Shown here in pieces: positions 1 to 10,974 of a stretch of DNA of 64,000 nucleotides. Below the pieces are notes generated by a model. The model saw nothing but the letters and a program-made list of their open reading frames with translations, was not told where the DNA came from and did not search any database. The stretch is taken from the NCBI RefSeq assembly GCF_004335085.1, contig NZ_RQRS01000013.1, positions 1 through 64,000 on the forward strand, read 5' to 3'. Both the position numbers and the translations under genes were made by a program. Source of the DNA: Pedobacter nototheniae. Its GTDB lineage: Bacteria; Bacteroidota; Bacteroidia; Sphingobacteriales; Sphingobacteriaceae. The number at the start of each line of letters is the position of its first letter. Within the stretch, counting starts at the first letter, position 1.

Positions 1-351
1 AATTTGAACTACAGAGTTAATATTTAAAAATAGTTGAATAGATACATTAAAAATCCATTTCATTTCAATAAATCATCCTAATAATTTAGGCTAAAACAGC
101 CTTAAAACTAATAATTAAGTTGTTTTTTAAATTTCAAATAAAAAAGTAAAAAATTAATGGTGTATAAAAAACACTATAATACTGAATAGTTTAACATTTA
201 ATTAACATAATTATTCCATATAGTTGTTAATAATATAATAGACAATTATATATTTTAAAAATATTTTCATTGTAAATATTTGTTTACATAAAAATTATCT
301 ATAAATTGGTCATACTAATCACCTACAAAGACAAACTAACTAAGTCATCTC
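1..351. other. AT-rich leader region, no gene seen
   Basis: This stretch is very AT-rich and has stops in all frames. I find no gene, hairpin with a U-tract, or clear promoter. It probably contains the promoter of the M57-like gene that starts at 352, but no TAnnTTTG box with a well-placed TTTG can be picked with confidence. Confidence 0.5.
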
Positions 352-1191
352 ATGAAAAACAAGAGAATTTTATCACTAAGCGTGTTATGCGTTTTGATCG
401 TAGGCATTTATGCCTGTAAAAAAAATGGATCTACTTCACAACAAGAAGTGGAGCCAAAAAGCAATGTTTCGGCTAATGTTTTAGCACAAATTAAAAACTT
501 AGGCTTTAGCACCGAAAATGCACGTGAAGTGGATGGTGGATATTTAGTTGAGGGAGATATTTTTCTAACTCAAGCTAACTTATCTGAAAAAAGCGAGAAC
601 ACAGCTTTAAGTGTTGCAGAAACAGAACAGTATAGAACCACAAATACTGTTAAAAACTTACCAAGGGTAATTACTGTTTCTGTAACCAATTTACCTACCG
701 TTTATAGCAATGCAGTAAATGAAATGATTACCAGATACAATAACTTAGGTTTGCGTATCACTTTTCAAAGGGCTGCTGCCGGTACTACTGGAAACATTAA
801 TGTAGTTGGATTTAACGAAGGTCCAAGCGGTGGTTTCATCACCTTAGGTTCTGCAGGTTTTCCTACTTCATCTGGTCAGCCATTTAATCAAATTAGAATG
901 AATACAAATGCTGCTGCATATGGTTCAAATCCAAATTTATTGTACTTAGCATCTGTTATTCAGCATGAAGTTGGTCATTGTATCGGTTTACGCCATACAG
1001 ATTATATGAACCGTGCATTTAGTTGCGGATCGGCTGGAGCTGGTAATGAAGGTCAATCTAATGTTGGTGCTGTTCAAATTCCGGGTACACCTTCTACACC
1101 TGATGCAGCTTCATTTATGCTTGCATGCTCAAACGGTGGTAACCGTACATTTAATGCAAATGATAAAATTGCATTAGATTATTTGTACTAA
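352..1191 (+). CDS. M57-like zinc metalloprotease, lipoprotein
   Basis: Predicted secreted, lipid-anchored zinc protease of 279 aa. The N-terminus is a lipoprotein signal (hydrophobic stretch, then YACKKNG with the acylated Cys near residue 22). The active site is HEVGHCIGLRH beginning at His205, the extended HExxHxxGxxH motif of metzincin-like enzymes, followed by a conserved Gly/Ser-rich C-terminal part. Length and layout fit the Bacteroidota M57 (dual-action HEIGH) family. It is a single-gene unit closed by a terminator hairpin at 1250-1279. The substrate cannot be inferred. The family call is firm on the motif, but the exact M57 assignment is from memory. Confidence 0.85.
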   Translation: MKNKRILSLSVLCVLIVGIYACKKNGSTSQQEVEPKSNVSANVLAQIKNLGFSTENAREVDGGYLVEGDIFLTQANLSEKSENTALSVAETEQYRTTNTVKNLPRVITVSVTNLPTVYSNAVNEMITRYNNLGLRITFQRAAAGTTGNINVVGFNEGPSGGFITLGSAGFPTSSGQPFNQIRMNTNAAAYGSNPNLLYLASVIQHEVGHCIGLRHTDYMNRAFSCGSAGAGNEGQSNVGAVQIPGTPSTPDAASFMLACSNGGNRTFNANDKIALDYLY

Positions 1192-1249
1192 AATTATTCA
1201 TAATCATTAACTAACTAATGTCAATGTAGGTGGTTACTTAATTCATTAA

Positions 1250-1279
1250 AAAGCCCGGAATCTGGATGATCCGGGCTTT
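1250..1279. terminator. Bidirectional terminator hairpin
   Basis: Arms AAAGCCCGGA (1250-1259) and TCCGGGCTTT (1270-1279) form a perfect 10-bp stem with a 10-nt loop. A T-run follows on the + side and an A-run precedes it. It lies between the convergent M57-like gene and the S9 peptidase gene and can serve both. Confidence 0.85.
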
Positions 1280-1300
1280 CTTTTTTATATGTAAGAACGA

Positions 1301-3814
1301 TTAATTCTTCCCGTTTTGTTCTATATCTCGATCCATTTCTATAATATCAACCTGCTCAGAGCCTGAAAAATCACCAATAAGATATTTATTAAAATGATCT
1401 GCAAGTTTCCAGAAGGCAAATTCTGTCATATCACCAAAACCATGACGCTGACCTGGAATAATCAGGAAATCGAAACGTTTACCAGCCTTCATCAAAGCGT
1501 TTGCAACCCGAATAGAATTAGCCGGATGCACATTGTTATCAACGTCACCATGCATTAATAACAAATGTCCTTTTAAGTTTTTAGCTAAATCAGGGTTTTT
1601 ATCTATACTATATTTAAATGTTGTATCCCCTTTGGTTGAAATAATTTCTTTCACACCATGATGTTTTTCACTCCACCAACGGTTGTAAATACTATTATCA
1701 TGATTTCCAGCATTTGAAACAGCTGCTTTAAAGAAATCAGGATAAACCAACATAGCTGCTGTAGACATAAAGCCGCCGCCTGAGTGACCTGTAATACCAA
1801 CTTTTTGATCGTCTATAAAAGAATATTTTGCTGCCAGTTGCTCAATAGCTGCCTTTTTATCAGCCAAACCATAATCGCGTAAGTTTCCATAGCCATAGGT
1901 ATGATACCATTTTGAACGTGACGGATTTCCACCGCGGTTACCAACTGTAATTACGATATACCCAAACTGGGCTAATCTTTCTGTACGGTCCATGCTTTTA
2001 CTGAAAGCTTTATTTACAGCCTCAGTTTGCGGGCCGGGATATACATACTCAATAATTGGATATTTTTTGTTTGGATCAAAATCAAATGGTTTATACATTA
2101 CACCATATAAATCGGTAATTCCGTCATCAGCCTTTACTTTAAAAGGCTCAGGGAATTTATAGCCGGCAGCCATTAATAAAGATAAATCTGTACTTTCTAA
2201 CTCCATTACCTTTTTACCTGTTTTATCATATAAAAAAGATTTTGGTGCGGTGTTTACTCTTGAATAATTATCTACAAAGAACGTATTGTTATCATTCATA
2301 CTCACAGCGTGGTCAAAATCGCCAGGGTTAAGTAGCTTTAAGTTAGTACCATCAAAATTAATGCTGTATAAATGCAAGTAGTAAGGATCTTCATTGGCTT
2401 CTTTTCCGTTGGCGGTAAAATAAAGTACACGATTTTTTTCGTCAACATTTACAATACTTTCGCAATGGAAAGAGCCTTTAGTAATTTGGTTTTTCAGCTT
2501 TCCATTACCGTCAAAAAGGTAAAAATGTGCCCATCCATCTCTTTCACTCCAGTGGATCAGTTCTTTGCCATCATTTATTAACGCAGGGCGATTAACTTCC
2601 ACATAAGTATTGAAACGCTCATCAATTAGAGGTTTTACAACGCTTGTATTGATATCAACTGTACAAATATCTATTCGTTTTAAATCACGGCTGGTGCGTG
2701 AGAAATAGAATTTACTATCGTTTCCTAACCAAATTGAAGGGCGAAATTCATTATCACGATCTTTATTTAAAGAAGGCTTGCTCCATACAGAAACGCTTTG
2801 ATCTTTAAAGGATGAAACAGATAATTTTTTATAACTTTTAGCAGCAAAATCGAATAACAAAACTTCGTCTTGCGGTGCCTCAGCCTCACCAGGCATTTGA
2901 TATTTATAGGTTTCTAAAGTTGGGCGCCCAGGCGTTACGCTGTTAATTACCCAAAGATCTTTTACCTTTCTGGAGTCTGTTCTATCTAAAACGAAGTATT
3001 TGGAGTTTGGCGACCATAACACATAGGCACCTCTTCTTTTCTTATTATTTTTCTCGTTTTCTACATTATTTTCTCCATCACCATCGCTACCATAAGAATA
3101 AAATTTAACGCCATCCTTAGTTAATTGATGTTCTATAATGGTACTATCTTCTTCATTTTTTACGGCTTTTTTATAATTCTCTTTATCCATCCAATATAAA
3201 TTGTAATTACGGGAGAAAATTATTGCAGAAGAATCTGGTGCTACAGAACCCCAAGAAGGTTTAGGTTTTGGTTTGCTAAAGTTTGGCACCTCGGTTAGTT
3301 TTGCCGAAGCTAATTCATATTTAAAGGAAAAAATTTTCTTCTGCATAGAATCTGCAGCTTTTTTATCTTTCCTATCTTTTTTTAACTCATCAATAGAACT
3401 TTTAACTTCGAAGGAAATGCTTTTCTCATCAGCAGCAAATTTTAAGTTTTCTAATGGCAAATGTTCAGCATCAAATGGATCACGAACAATTAGTGTTATA
3501 TCTGCTGCAATTTTAGCATTATCAAAAAGCAGTTTTTTACTTTTTGTATTCGCATCAACTAAATACCAGAACTTCCCTTTTGGAGTTTCGAAATTATACC
3601 AGAAACGATTGCTCAGTTTTAACCAATGAGGATCTACCGAGGTGGAATACACCATTTTTTTAAGCTTTTGAGGCGAAAATCGCGAAGCAAGTTGATAGTT
3701 TGCCTTAGGTTGCGGTTGTGCACTTTCGGTTATTGTAAATGTTTTGGTTTGTGCGGCAACCGTAAGCGATAAAAATTGCGCACAAAAAAGTAGTTTATAA
3801 AGTTTATTCATCAA
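1301..3814 (-). CDS. S9 family (DPP-IV-like) serine peptidase
   Basis: Exported prolyl-oligopeptidase-family enzyme of 837 aa. A cleavable signal ends near AAQTKTF. Residues about 60-560 are the beta-propeller and the last 260 aa are the alpha/beta-hydrolase domain. The catalytic triad can be read: Ser678 in GHSGGGF, Asp759 in GDVDNNVH and His791 in QRHGFGD. The insert near residues 140-160 and 245-260 is rich in Lys/Asp/Asn. It should release dipeptides or cleave oligopeptides in the periplasm. It stands alone, convergent with the M57-like gene. Family assignment is secure; dipeptidyl-peptidase specificity is inferred. Confidence 0.92.
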   Translation of the reverse strand: MMNKLYKLLFCAQFLSLTVAAQTKTFTITESAQPQPKANYQLASRFSPQKLKKMVYSTSVDPHWLKLSNRFWYNFETPKGKFWYLVDANTKSKKLLFDNAKIAADITLIVRDPFDAEHLPLENLKFAADEKSISFEVKSSIDELKKDRKDKKAADSMQKKIFSFKYELASAKLTEVPNFSKPKPKPSWGSVAPDSSAIIFSRNYNLYWMDKENYKKAVKNEEDSTIIEHQLTKDGVKFYSYGSDGDGENNVENEKNNKKRRGAYVLWSPNSKYFVLDRTDSRKVKDLWVINSVTPGRPTLETYKYQMPGEAEAPQDEVLLFDFAAKSYKKLSVSSFKDQSVSVWSKPSLNKDRDNEFRPSIWLGNDSKFYFSRTSRDLKRIDICTVDINTSVVKPLIDERFNTYVEVNRPALINDGKELIHWSERDGWAHFYLFDGNGKLKNQITKGSFHCESIVNVDEKNRVLYFTANGKEANEDPYYLHLYSINFDGTNLKLLNPGDFDHAVSMNDNNTFFVDNYSRVNTAPKSFLYDKTGKKVMELESTDLSLLMAAGYKFPEPFKVKADDGITDLYGVMYKPFDFDPNKKYPIIEYVYPGPQTEAVNKAFSKSMDRTERLAQFGYIVITVGNRGGNPSRSKWYHTYGYGNLRDYGLADKKAAIEQLAAKYSFIDDQKVGITGHSGGGFMSTAAMLVYPDFFKAAVSNAGNHDNSIYNRWWSEKHHGVKEIISTKGDTTFKYSIDKNPDLAKNLKGHLLLMHGDVDNNVHPANSIRVANALMKAGKRFDFLIIPGQRHGFGDMTEFAFWKLADHFNKYLIGDFSGSEQVDIIEMDRDIEQNGKN

Positions 3815-3938
3815 TGTGTGGTTTATTCGGCTAAATTATTTAATTAAAGATGATTAAAAAGTACATAATTGTAATAAATGCGTTAGTTTATTTTAAATAT
3901 TGCTGTTAAATAATTATCAACAGATTATTTTTTGATAC

Positions 3939-3968
3939 TTTGATTCCTTAATGCTTTTTTTAGTTTTG
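3939..3968 (+). promoter_or_regulatory. Bacteroidota-type promoter of the deacetylase pair
   Basis: TTTG at 3939-3942, an 18-nt spacer, then TAGTTTTG at 3961-3968. This fits the TTTG-N17..23-TAnnTTTG consensus of the Bacteroidota primary sigma factor. Transcription would start near 3975, leaving a leader of roughly 10 nt before the ATG at 3986. Confidence 0.65.
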
Positions 3969-3985
3969 TAGCATAATTCTTAAAT

Positions 3986-4864
3986 ATGAAATTCAATCTT
4001 TTAACCATAATCTCAGCGGGATTAATATTATTTGCCGGCTGCCAATCTAAATCACAAACAGAATCTAAAAACACTAAAGATTCTACCACAACAACAGAAA
4101 AAACTGCTGAAACGCGTACTCGTAATGTAGATGTTTCTAAAATTAAACCCGCTGATGCTAAAACAATTTTAGCAAGAAAGCAAGTTCCTATTTTATGTTA
4201 TCACCAGGTAAGAAACTGGAAACCAACGGATGGCAAAGTTGGAAAGGATTATATTGTGGAAGAACAAAATTTTAGAGATCAGATTAAAATGCTCGCTGAT
4301 AGCGGATACCATACCATTTTGCCCGATCAATTGTATGCTTACTTAAATACTGGTGCAGCACTTCCTAGCAAACCAATTATGCTTACGTTTGATGATACCG
4401 ACATGGATCAATTTACTTTTGTACGCCCTACTTTACAGAAATATGGCTATAAGGCGGTTTATTTTATCATGACAGTTTCTATCGGCAGAAAAGGAAAGTT
4501 TGTTGATTATATGACTAAAGAACAAATTAAACAATTATCAGATGAGGGTAACGTAATTGGAAGCCATACTTACGATCATAAAAACTTTAAAAAATATGCT
4601 GGTAAGGATTGGGAAGAGCAATTAGATAAGCCGACTAAAAAATTGGAAGAAATTACTGGCAAAAAAATGACTGAGTTTGCTTACCCATTTGGCTTATGGA
4701 ATTCGCAAGGTTTCCCTGAATTAAAGAAACGAGGTTTCAGAATGGCTTTTTCATTGGCTGATAAACGCGATCAAAATGATCCTTTATATACCATCCGCAG
4801 AATTATTGCAAGTGGTTACTGGTCGCCTAAAACACTAAGCAACAACATTAAACTTAGCTTTTAA
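3986..4864 (+). CDS. Polysaccharide deacetylase (NodB fold), lipoprotein, copy 1
   Basis: Carbohydrate esterase family 4-type deacetylase of 292 aa carrying a lipoprotein signal (LILFAGCQSK). Metal and catalytic motifs are visible: TFDDTD with Asp136/Asp137, and SHTYDH with His194 and His198; FAYPFG is the third conserved block. A low-complexity Thr/Lys/Glu linker follows the lipid-anchored Cys. The likely substrate is an N-acetylated cell-envelope or extracellular glycan. The next gene, 11 nt downstream, is a close paralogue and the two are probably cotranscribed. No insertion or loss of key residues was seen. Confidence 0.88.
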   Translation: MKFNLLTIISAGLILFAGCQSKSQTESKNTKDSTTTTEKTAETRTRNVDVSKIKPADAKTILARKQVPILCYHQVRNWKPTDGKVGKDYIVEEQNFRDQIKMLADSGYHTILPDQLYAYLNTGAALPSKPIMLTFDDTDMDQFTFVRPTLQKYGYKAVYFIMTVSIGRKGKFVDYMTKEQIKQLSDEGNVIGSHTYDHKNFKKYAGKDWEEQLDKPTKKLEEITGKKMTEFAYPFGLWNSQGFPELKKRGFRMAFSLADKRDQNDPLYTIRRIIASGYWSPKTLSNNIKLSF

Positions 4865-4875
4865 ATTATACTAAA

Positions 4876-5727
4876 ATGAAATACAAGCACTTCTGCTTAA
4901 TTGTTCCTTTATTTTTATTTGCCTGCAAAGCTAATTCGTCAAAAGACAAGGTAAAAACAGAGTTAACTGCAACTGAAAAGCAAGAAATTAAAGATACGGT
5001 GAATCAAAAACCTGCGGATAATAAAACCATTTTATCTCGTAGAGAAGTGCCTGTATTATGTTACCACCAAATTAGGGATTGGAAAAGCTCTGATTCTAAA
5101 AGGGCACACGATGATATTATTCCGCCTGCAAATTTTAAGGCACATATGAAAATGCTGGCTGATAGTGGTTATCATACCATCCTGCCAGATCAGCTTTATA
5201 ATTATTTGGTTTATGGCGCCAAACTGCCTGAAAAACCTATCATGATTACCTTCGATGATACAGATTTAGACCAGTACACTACAGGCGCCGGTGAATTGAA
5301 AAAATATGGTTTTAAAGGCGTTTATTTTATTATGACGGTTTCTATCGGTAGGCCAAGATATATGAGTAAAGCGCAAATTAAGGAACTATCTGATGATGGA
5401 AATGTAATTGCAAGCCATACTTACGACCATAAAAACTTTGCCCAGTTTACGGAAGAGGATTGGACCACCCAAATTGATAAACCAACAAAAACTTTAGAAC
5501 ACATTACTGGCAAAAAGGTAGAGTATTTTGCTTTTCCGTATGGTGTTTCTAAAGCTTCAACGCTGCATAAATTAAAAGAACATGGTTTTAAGGCTGCATT
5601 TATTCTATCCACAAAACAAGACGAAAATTATCCTCTATATACCATTAGGCGCATAATTGACCCAGGAAGATACACAGCAAAAAATTTATATTATAGCATT
5701 AATAAAAGTTTTAATAAAACAAAATAA
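4876..5727 (+). CDS. Polysaccharide deacetylase (NodB fold), lipoprotein, copy 2
   Basis: 283-aa paralogue of the preceding gene with the same order of blocks: lipobox LFACKAN, charged linker, VPVLCYHQIRDW, ITFDDTD, ASHTYDHKNF and FAFPYG. The two proteins align almost end to end, so this is a tandem duplication followed by divergence. The DDTD and HTYDH residues are retained, so both copies are probably active. It starts 11 nt after copy 1 and shares its promoter. The following lipoprotein gene may also belong to this transcript (42 nt gap to its preferred start). Confidence 0.87.
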   Translation: MKYKHFCLIVPLFLFACKANSSKDKVKTELTATEKQEIKDTVNQKPADNKTILSRREVPVLCYHQIRDWKSSDSKRAHDDIIPPANFKAHMKMLADSGYHTILPDQLYNYLVYGAKLPEKPIMITFDDTDLDQYTTGAGELKKYGFKGVYFIMTVSIGRPRYMSKAQIKELSDDGNVIASHTYDHKNFAQFTEEDWTTQIDKPTKTLEHITGKKVEYFAFPYGVSKASTLHKLKEHGFKAAFILSTKQDENYPLYTIRRIIDPGRYTAKNLYYSINKSFNKTK

Positions 5728-5769
5728 TAGCTCTGGGTGTATCTATTAACTAATAATTCATCAAAGATT

Positions 5770-6939
5770 ATGAACCGTTTTACTTATCTATTTCTTTTCA
5801 GCATTACTGCATTAGTAGCTTGTAACAATCAAAAAGCAGATAAAAAAGAAACTGAAGCTGAAAAAGTTGTAGACAGCATTAAGCCAAAAGCTGCGTTATC
5901 AGAAAATTTTTATAAAAGATTTGAAGGTACTATCGGCGGTAAGTCAGTAGTGATGAATCTACAGCGTTTAGGAACTAGCTTTTCTGGTTCTTACTACTAT
6001 AATGGCTCGTGGATTAGCCTATCAACGGATTCAATCATTGATAAAGAGAATATAATATTACTGGAAAGTAACGCATACGACTATAATCCTGATGAAAAGG
6101 CAAAAAACCCTACCCTTTCATTAAAATGGAATGGAAATGGTTTTGAGGGAACTTGGAAAGGTGGAAAAGTTATAAAAACATATCCTATTTTATTGGAAGA
6201 AAAATATCCTGCCGGCAGTTTTCCTTTTTCATATGCAGAATATACTGATTCTGCTGCCGCTGTGCCTGGCAAAGCGAAATCTCCAGTTGCCACAATTGGT
6301 TACAGATATTTAGTGGCTACCGGAAGTGGCGAAACTGAAAATTGGTTAAACAAGCAACTTAAAAACATGCTCCAGTTGAATGAAAAGGAAACCGACTGGA
6401 CAAAAAACCTAAAAAATGCTTCAAATGAATACTTTAAGAGCTATAAAAATGACGTAAAAGAGCTTATGGACGAATCAGAAGGTTTATCTGCTACGTTAAA
6501 CTTTACCAGCGATGATGATTTGAGCATTTTATACAATGATAAGTACTTTACTATAATTGAACATTTAAACAGTGCTTATACAGGTGGTGCGCATGGCAAT
6601 TACGGCAGCTCAATGTATTGTTTGGATACCAAAAACAAAAAAAGATTAAAGCTTGATGATGTAGTTAAAATAGATTCTAATACTTTACAAGGCTTTCTGG
6701 AGCAAAATTTCAGAAAACAATATGAAGTTAAAAGTGGAGATAATTTAAATACTGTTTTATTTGACGACTATTTAAAACCAAGTAAAAACTTTTACTTTAA
6801 TAATAATGGCTTAGCTTTCTTGTACAATCCTTACGAAATTGCGAGTTATGCTCAAGGGCAAATTATTGTTTATATTCCTTTTAAGCAGTTAAAGAAATAT
6901 ATTAATCCAACATTTGCGCAACGAATGGGTTTAAATTAA
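5770..6939 (+). CDS. DUF3298/DUF4163-like (RsiV-type) lipoprotein
   Basis: I prefer the ATG at 5770, because it puts a normal lipoprotein signal (FSITALVACNNQ) at the N-terminus; the longer GTG frame from 5737 adds 11 residues ahead of it. The 389-aa product has an N-terminal beta-rich part and a C-terminal half with YTGGAHGNYG and a block after it (LDTKNKKRLKLDDVV) typical of DUF3298 proteins. Such domains occur in RsiV-type anti-sigma factors and in free lipoproteins; no transmembrane anti-sigma segment is present here. Function is unknown. The stop codon lies inside a 34-bp palindrome shared with the opposing gene. Confidence 0.7.
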   Translation: MNRFTYLFLFSITALVACNNQKADKKETEAEKVVDSIKPKAALSENFYKRFEGTIGGKSVVMNLQRLGTSFSGSYYYNGSWISLSTDSIIDKENIILLESNAYDYNPDEKAKNPTLSLKWNGNGFEGTWKGGKVIKTYPILLEEKYPAGSFPFSYAEYTDSAAAVPGKAKSPVATIGYRYLVATGSGETENWLNKQLKNMLQLNEKETDWTKNLKNASNEYFKSYKNDVKELMDESEGLSATLNFTSDDDLSILYNDKYFTIIEHLNSAYTGGAHGNYGSSMYCLDTKNKKRLKLDDVVKIDSNTLQGFLEQNFRKQYEVKSGDNLNTVLFDDYLKPSKNFYFNNNGLAFLYNPYEIASYAQGQIIVYIPFKQLKKYINPTFAQRMGLN

Positions 6940-6966
6940 TCAGATTTTATAAAATCTGATTAATTT
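6933..6966. terminator. 34-bp perfect palindrome, overlapping terminator
   Basis: Seventeen bases (6933-6949) are mirrored exactly at 6950-6966; the core is ATCAGATTTTA / TAAAATCTGAT. The palindrome includes the stop codons of both convergent genes (6937-6939 on + and 6947-6949 on -), so it can end transcription from either side without spacer DNA. Confidence 0.65.
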
Positions 6967-7399
6967 GATAAGTTTTACTATTAAATTTAAATCCCTCACC
7001 AACCTTTTTACCAATTAATAATTTACCAATTGGTGCAGCCTGAGAAACCGCATAAAAAGTTTGTTCATCTGTTTTTAATTCGCCAGCACTTATACTGATG
7101 TAAAAATTACCTTCAGAAGTAAAAACCAAACTACCATTTTTCACCTCTTTTGCGGCATCAACATTTTCAATTTGCTGTAACGCAATCTTTTGCTGTCCGG
7201 CTTCATACAACAATTTACTATTTCTATCCATTTCCTGTTGCATCATTTCACGGGTAGTTTCATACTTATCGCCAGCGCTACTTTTAGTATCATCATTTGA
7301 TGCCTGCCTGGCTTGTTGAAGTGAATATTCTATATTTTCTATTCTTTTCTCAATAAAAATTAAGCAAAGCTGATATAATTGCGTTTTAATTGTAGACAT
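6947..7399 (-). CDS. GreA/GreB-like transcription-factor domain protein
   Basis: 150-aa protein with an N-terminal helical half (residues 1-80, Gln/Glu-rich, likely coiled coil) and a C-terminal beta domain containing GSLVFTSEGNFYISISAG and SQAAPIGKLLIGKKVGE. The latter matches the pattern of the GreA/GreB C-terminal FKBP-like domain (APIGKALLGKKVGD). Such short proteins are common in Bacteroidota and are sometimes mis-named 3-oxoacyl-ACP synthase. An RNA-polymerase-binding role is an inference; the acidic tip residues of true Gre factors cannot be confirmed here. Confidence 0.6.
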   Translation of the reverse strand: MSTIKTQLYQLCLIFIEKRIENIEYSLQQARQASNDDTKSSAGDKYETTREMMQQEMDRNSKLLYEAGQQKIALQQIENVDAAKEVKNGSLVFTSEGNFYISISAGELKTDEQTFYAVSQAAPIGKLLIGKKVGEGFKFNSKTYQINQIL

Positions 7400-7427
7400 G
7401 TATGTTTATTAACAGAAAGTAACTAAA

Positions 7428-7772
7428 CTAGTTACGTAAAGCAAAGGCCTGCTTCAAAATAGTTTCTATTTTTTGTTTAGGTATATCTTCCTGATGATTA
7501 ATTAATAATATTTTCATTTTGGCTCTTTTCTCCTGCAGCAGATCCTCGTGCTCCATTTTATTACCATCAACAAAACCAATATAAGGCTGATTATACTTTT
7601 TATGAAACCAAAAATAACAGAATGCTTTACCTTTATAATAGTAAAAAGGAAGGCCATACTTCCAGTGCTCCGTTATTCCTTCATAACCCTTTAACAATTG
7701 CCTGAGGTATTGCAAACAACCTTTTAAAGGTTCGTCTTTTTCTTCAAAATACCGATCAAGGGGATTAAGCAT
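7428..7772 (-). CDS. DUF1801 (YdhG/YdeI-like) protein
   Basis: Small soluble protein of 114 aa. The pattern LLKGYEGITEHWKYGLPFYYYKGKAFCYFWFHKK, split over residues 28-62, with the aromatic-rich block after WKYGLPFY, is characteristic of the DUF1801 fold, which resembles frataxin in shape. Biochemical function is unknown. It is 20 nt downstream of the nitroreductase gene on the same strand and 28 nt upstream of the GreA/B-like gene, so the three may be cotranscribed. Confidence 0.7.
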   Translation of the reverse strand: MLNPLDRYFEEKDEPLKGCLQYLRQLLKGYEGITEHWKYGLPFYYYKGKAFCYFWFHKKYNQPYIGFVDGNKMEHEDLLQEKRAKMKILLINHQEDIPKQKIETILKQAFALRN

Positions 7773-7792
7773 AATAGCACAATATAATTGAC

Positions 7793-8368
7793 CTACTCTT
7801 CTATCCAGTTTATTTTCTCTGCCATAGAAGTACGATTAGGTTCCCATGGTTTTTCATTATGATACCCCATATAAAAAAGGCCAATGCACTTTTCATTTTC
7901 TTTAAGACCTAAAAAATCGCCTAAATCATGAATCAAAGGTGGTGAACTCCAATAAGCACCAACATTTAAGCTTTCGGCTGTTAAAGCCATATTTTGTACT
8001 GCGCATGAAACCGCTGCAAGTTCCTCCCATTCTGGCACTTTACCGCTTACAAGCATATTTATAGCTATAATACAATCTGCCTGATTGGTTTTCTCAGCAA
8101 AGCTATCGTACTTCTTCTGTAGAAATTGTTGCTCGGTTACCAGGTTTTTATATAAACGCCCAAGCTCTGCACCCAACTTAGCTTTTCCATCTTTTCTAAT
8201 CACTGTAAAGCGCCAAGGTTGTGTTAATTTATGCGTTGGGGCATAATTAGCGGTTTCTAATATCTGATTTATAACCTCAACAGGGATTTCTTTTTGTATA
8301 TAGCTAGCAGGGAAAATGCTTCTGCGTTCTTTAATTACTTTTGATATGATTTCGTATGTGCTACTCAT
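7793..8368 (-). CDS. Nitroreductase-family FMN oxidoreductase
   Basis: 191-aa cytoplasmic flavoprotein of the nitroreductase superfamily (YdjA/NfsB group). The family start KERRSIFPASY carries the Arg-Arg-Ser used in FMN phosphate binding, followed by the conserved NYAPTHKLTQPWRFTVI block and, near the end, IGLFYMGYH. It uses NAD(P)H to reduce nitroaromatics or quinones; the physiological substrate is unknown. It is the first gene of a probable three-gene minus-strand unit with the DUF1801 and GreA/B-like genes. Confidence 0.85.
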   Translation of the reverse strand: MSSTYEIISKVIKERRSIFPASYIQKEIPVEVINQILETANYAPTHKLTQPWRFTVIRKDGKAKLGAELGRLYKNLVTEQQFLQKKYDSFAEKTNQADCIIAINMLVSGKVPEWEELAAVSCAVQNMALTAESLNVGAYWSSPPLIHDLGDFLGLKENEKCIGLFYMGYHNEKPWEPNRTSMAEKINWIEE

Positions 8369-8481
8369 TTGGTAAATATAAGGTAAAAGGCGGAAGGTAG
8401 AAGGTTTAAGGCTGGGAACGCTTAAAGATTTGACGTTTAATTAACCGAAACCGCAAGCTATTAATTGAAAATTGATAACAG

Positions 8482-9042
8482 TTAATTGCGAACTGAAAAT
8501 TGCTTTCTAATCTGTTTTACCTTTGCGTAAAAGGCAATGCTTTCCTTATCAACCAAAAAATCCATGGTTTGCAAAAGTTCTTCTTTTATCCAACTGTGTT
8601 TAACATTTAAATTGGCCAAAATATTCAAACAGTGTGATTTTACAGCAACAGGAATCTTCTCATCAATTAGCCAGCTAAAAACTGTTTCAACCAGTTTATC
8701 GGTATCATAATCTATAATTACTTTTTTAATGAGTGGTGAAGCATTTTTCTTTGTCATAAAAGCCAAAATTTTAACATAATGCCTCAGTGCCGATAAATTA
8801 GTTTGCAAATGGAATTTCTCTAAAAAATATAGCACGTAAGGCAAAAACCTTTCCTGATGGCTTGCAAATACGTTTTCTAAAATCCAGGCGGCTCTAAACC
8901 CGATCTGTTCATCATGATAAAAACTTAAATCGATTAGGTCTTTTACCGAAAAAGTTTCTTCAGAAGAAATAGCAGCCAGTTTTTCTACCTTATTCTTTTG
9001 AAGAGTTGTTTTTATAGTTTCGAGCAAGATTTGGTTTTGCAT
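8482..9042 (-). CDS. Hypothetical helical (HEAT-like) protein
   Basis: 186-aa protein without signal or membrane segment. It is nearly all helical, with repeated Leu-rich segments such as IGFRAAWILENVF, YVLYFLEKFH and VKSHCLNILANL that resemble HEAT-type repeats. Proteins like this occur in Bacteroidota and are sometimes labelled adenylosuccinate lyase; none of that enzyme's signature is present. A scaffold or binding role is possible but unsupported. It is separated from the nitroreductase gene by 113 bases containing G/A-rich simple sequence. Confidence 0.6.
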   Translation of the reverse strand: MQNQILLETIKTTLQKNKVEKLAAISSEETFSVKDLIDLSFYHDEQIGFRAAWILENVFASHQERFLPYVLYFLEKFHLQTNLSALRHYVKILAFMTKKNASPLIKKVIIDYDTDKLVETVFSWLIDEKIPVAVKSHCLNILANLNVKHSWIKEELLQTMDFLVDKESIAFYAKVKQIRKQFSVRN

Positions 9043-9157
9043 ACGACTAAAATAAGTGTTTTATCCTAAAAGATGGAATAAACATAATCCGTATTTCTTA
9101 AACCGATGTAAACGAGATTAACCGAAAAGCACCAGTTTTTACCTAGCAGATGGGTAA

Positions 9158-10903
<1,746 letters not shown>

Positions 10904-10922
10904 TTAAAACTTATTATATTTA

Positions 10923-10953
10923 AAAGCGTTTTGGTGTTAAATCAAAACGCTTT
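10923..10953 (+). terminator. Rho-independent terminator of the ABC-F gene
   Basis: Arms AAAGCGTTTTG (10923-10933) and CAAAACGCTTT (10943-10953) form an 11-bp stem with a 9-nt loop, followed by a run of T. It starts 19 nt after the ABC-F stop codon. Confidence 0.9.
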
Positions 10954-10974
10954 TTTTACACTAAATAATTATTA

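Noticed and set aside
3273..3629. 118-codon open frame on the + strand inside the S9 peptidase gene
   Set aside because: It lies wholly opposite an intact gene with clear catalytic motifs, has low-complexity composition and no start signal.
3986..5727. The two deacetylase genes as one broken gene
   Set aside because: Both are full length with own signal peptides and complete active-site motifs, so they are tandem paralogues.
8369..8481. AAGGTAAAAGGC-type G/A-rich simple sequence, seen also near 19250 and 25550
   Set aside because: Short, degenerate and without a fixed period; it looks like ordinary simple sequence near gene starts, not an element.
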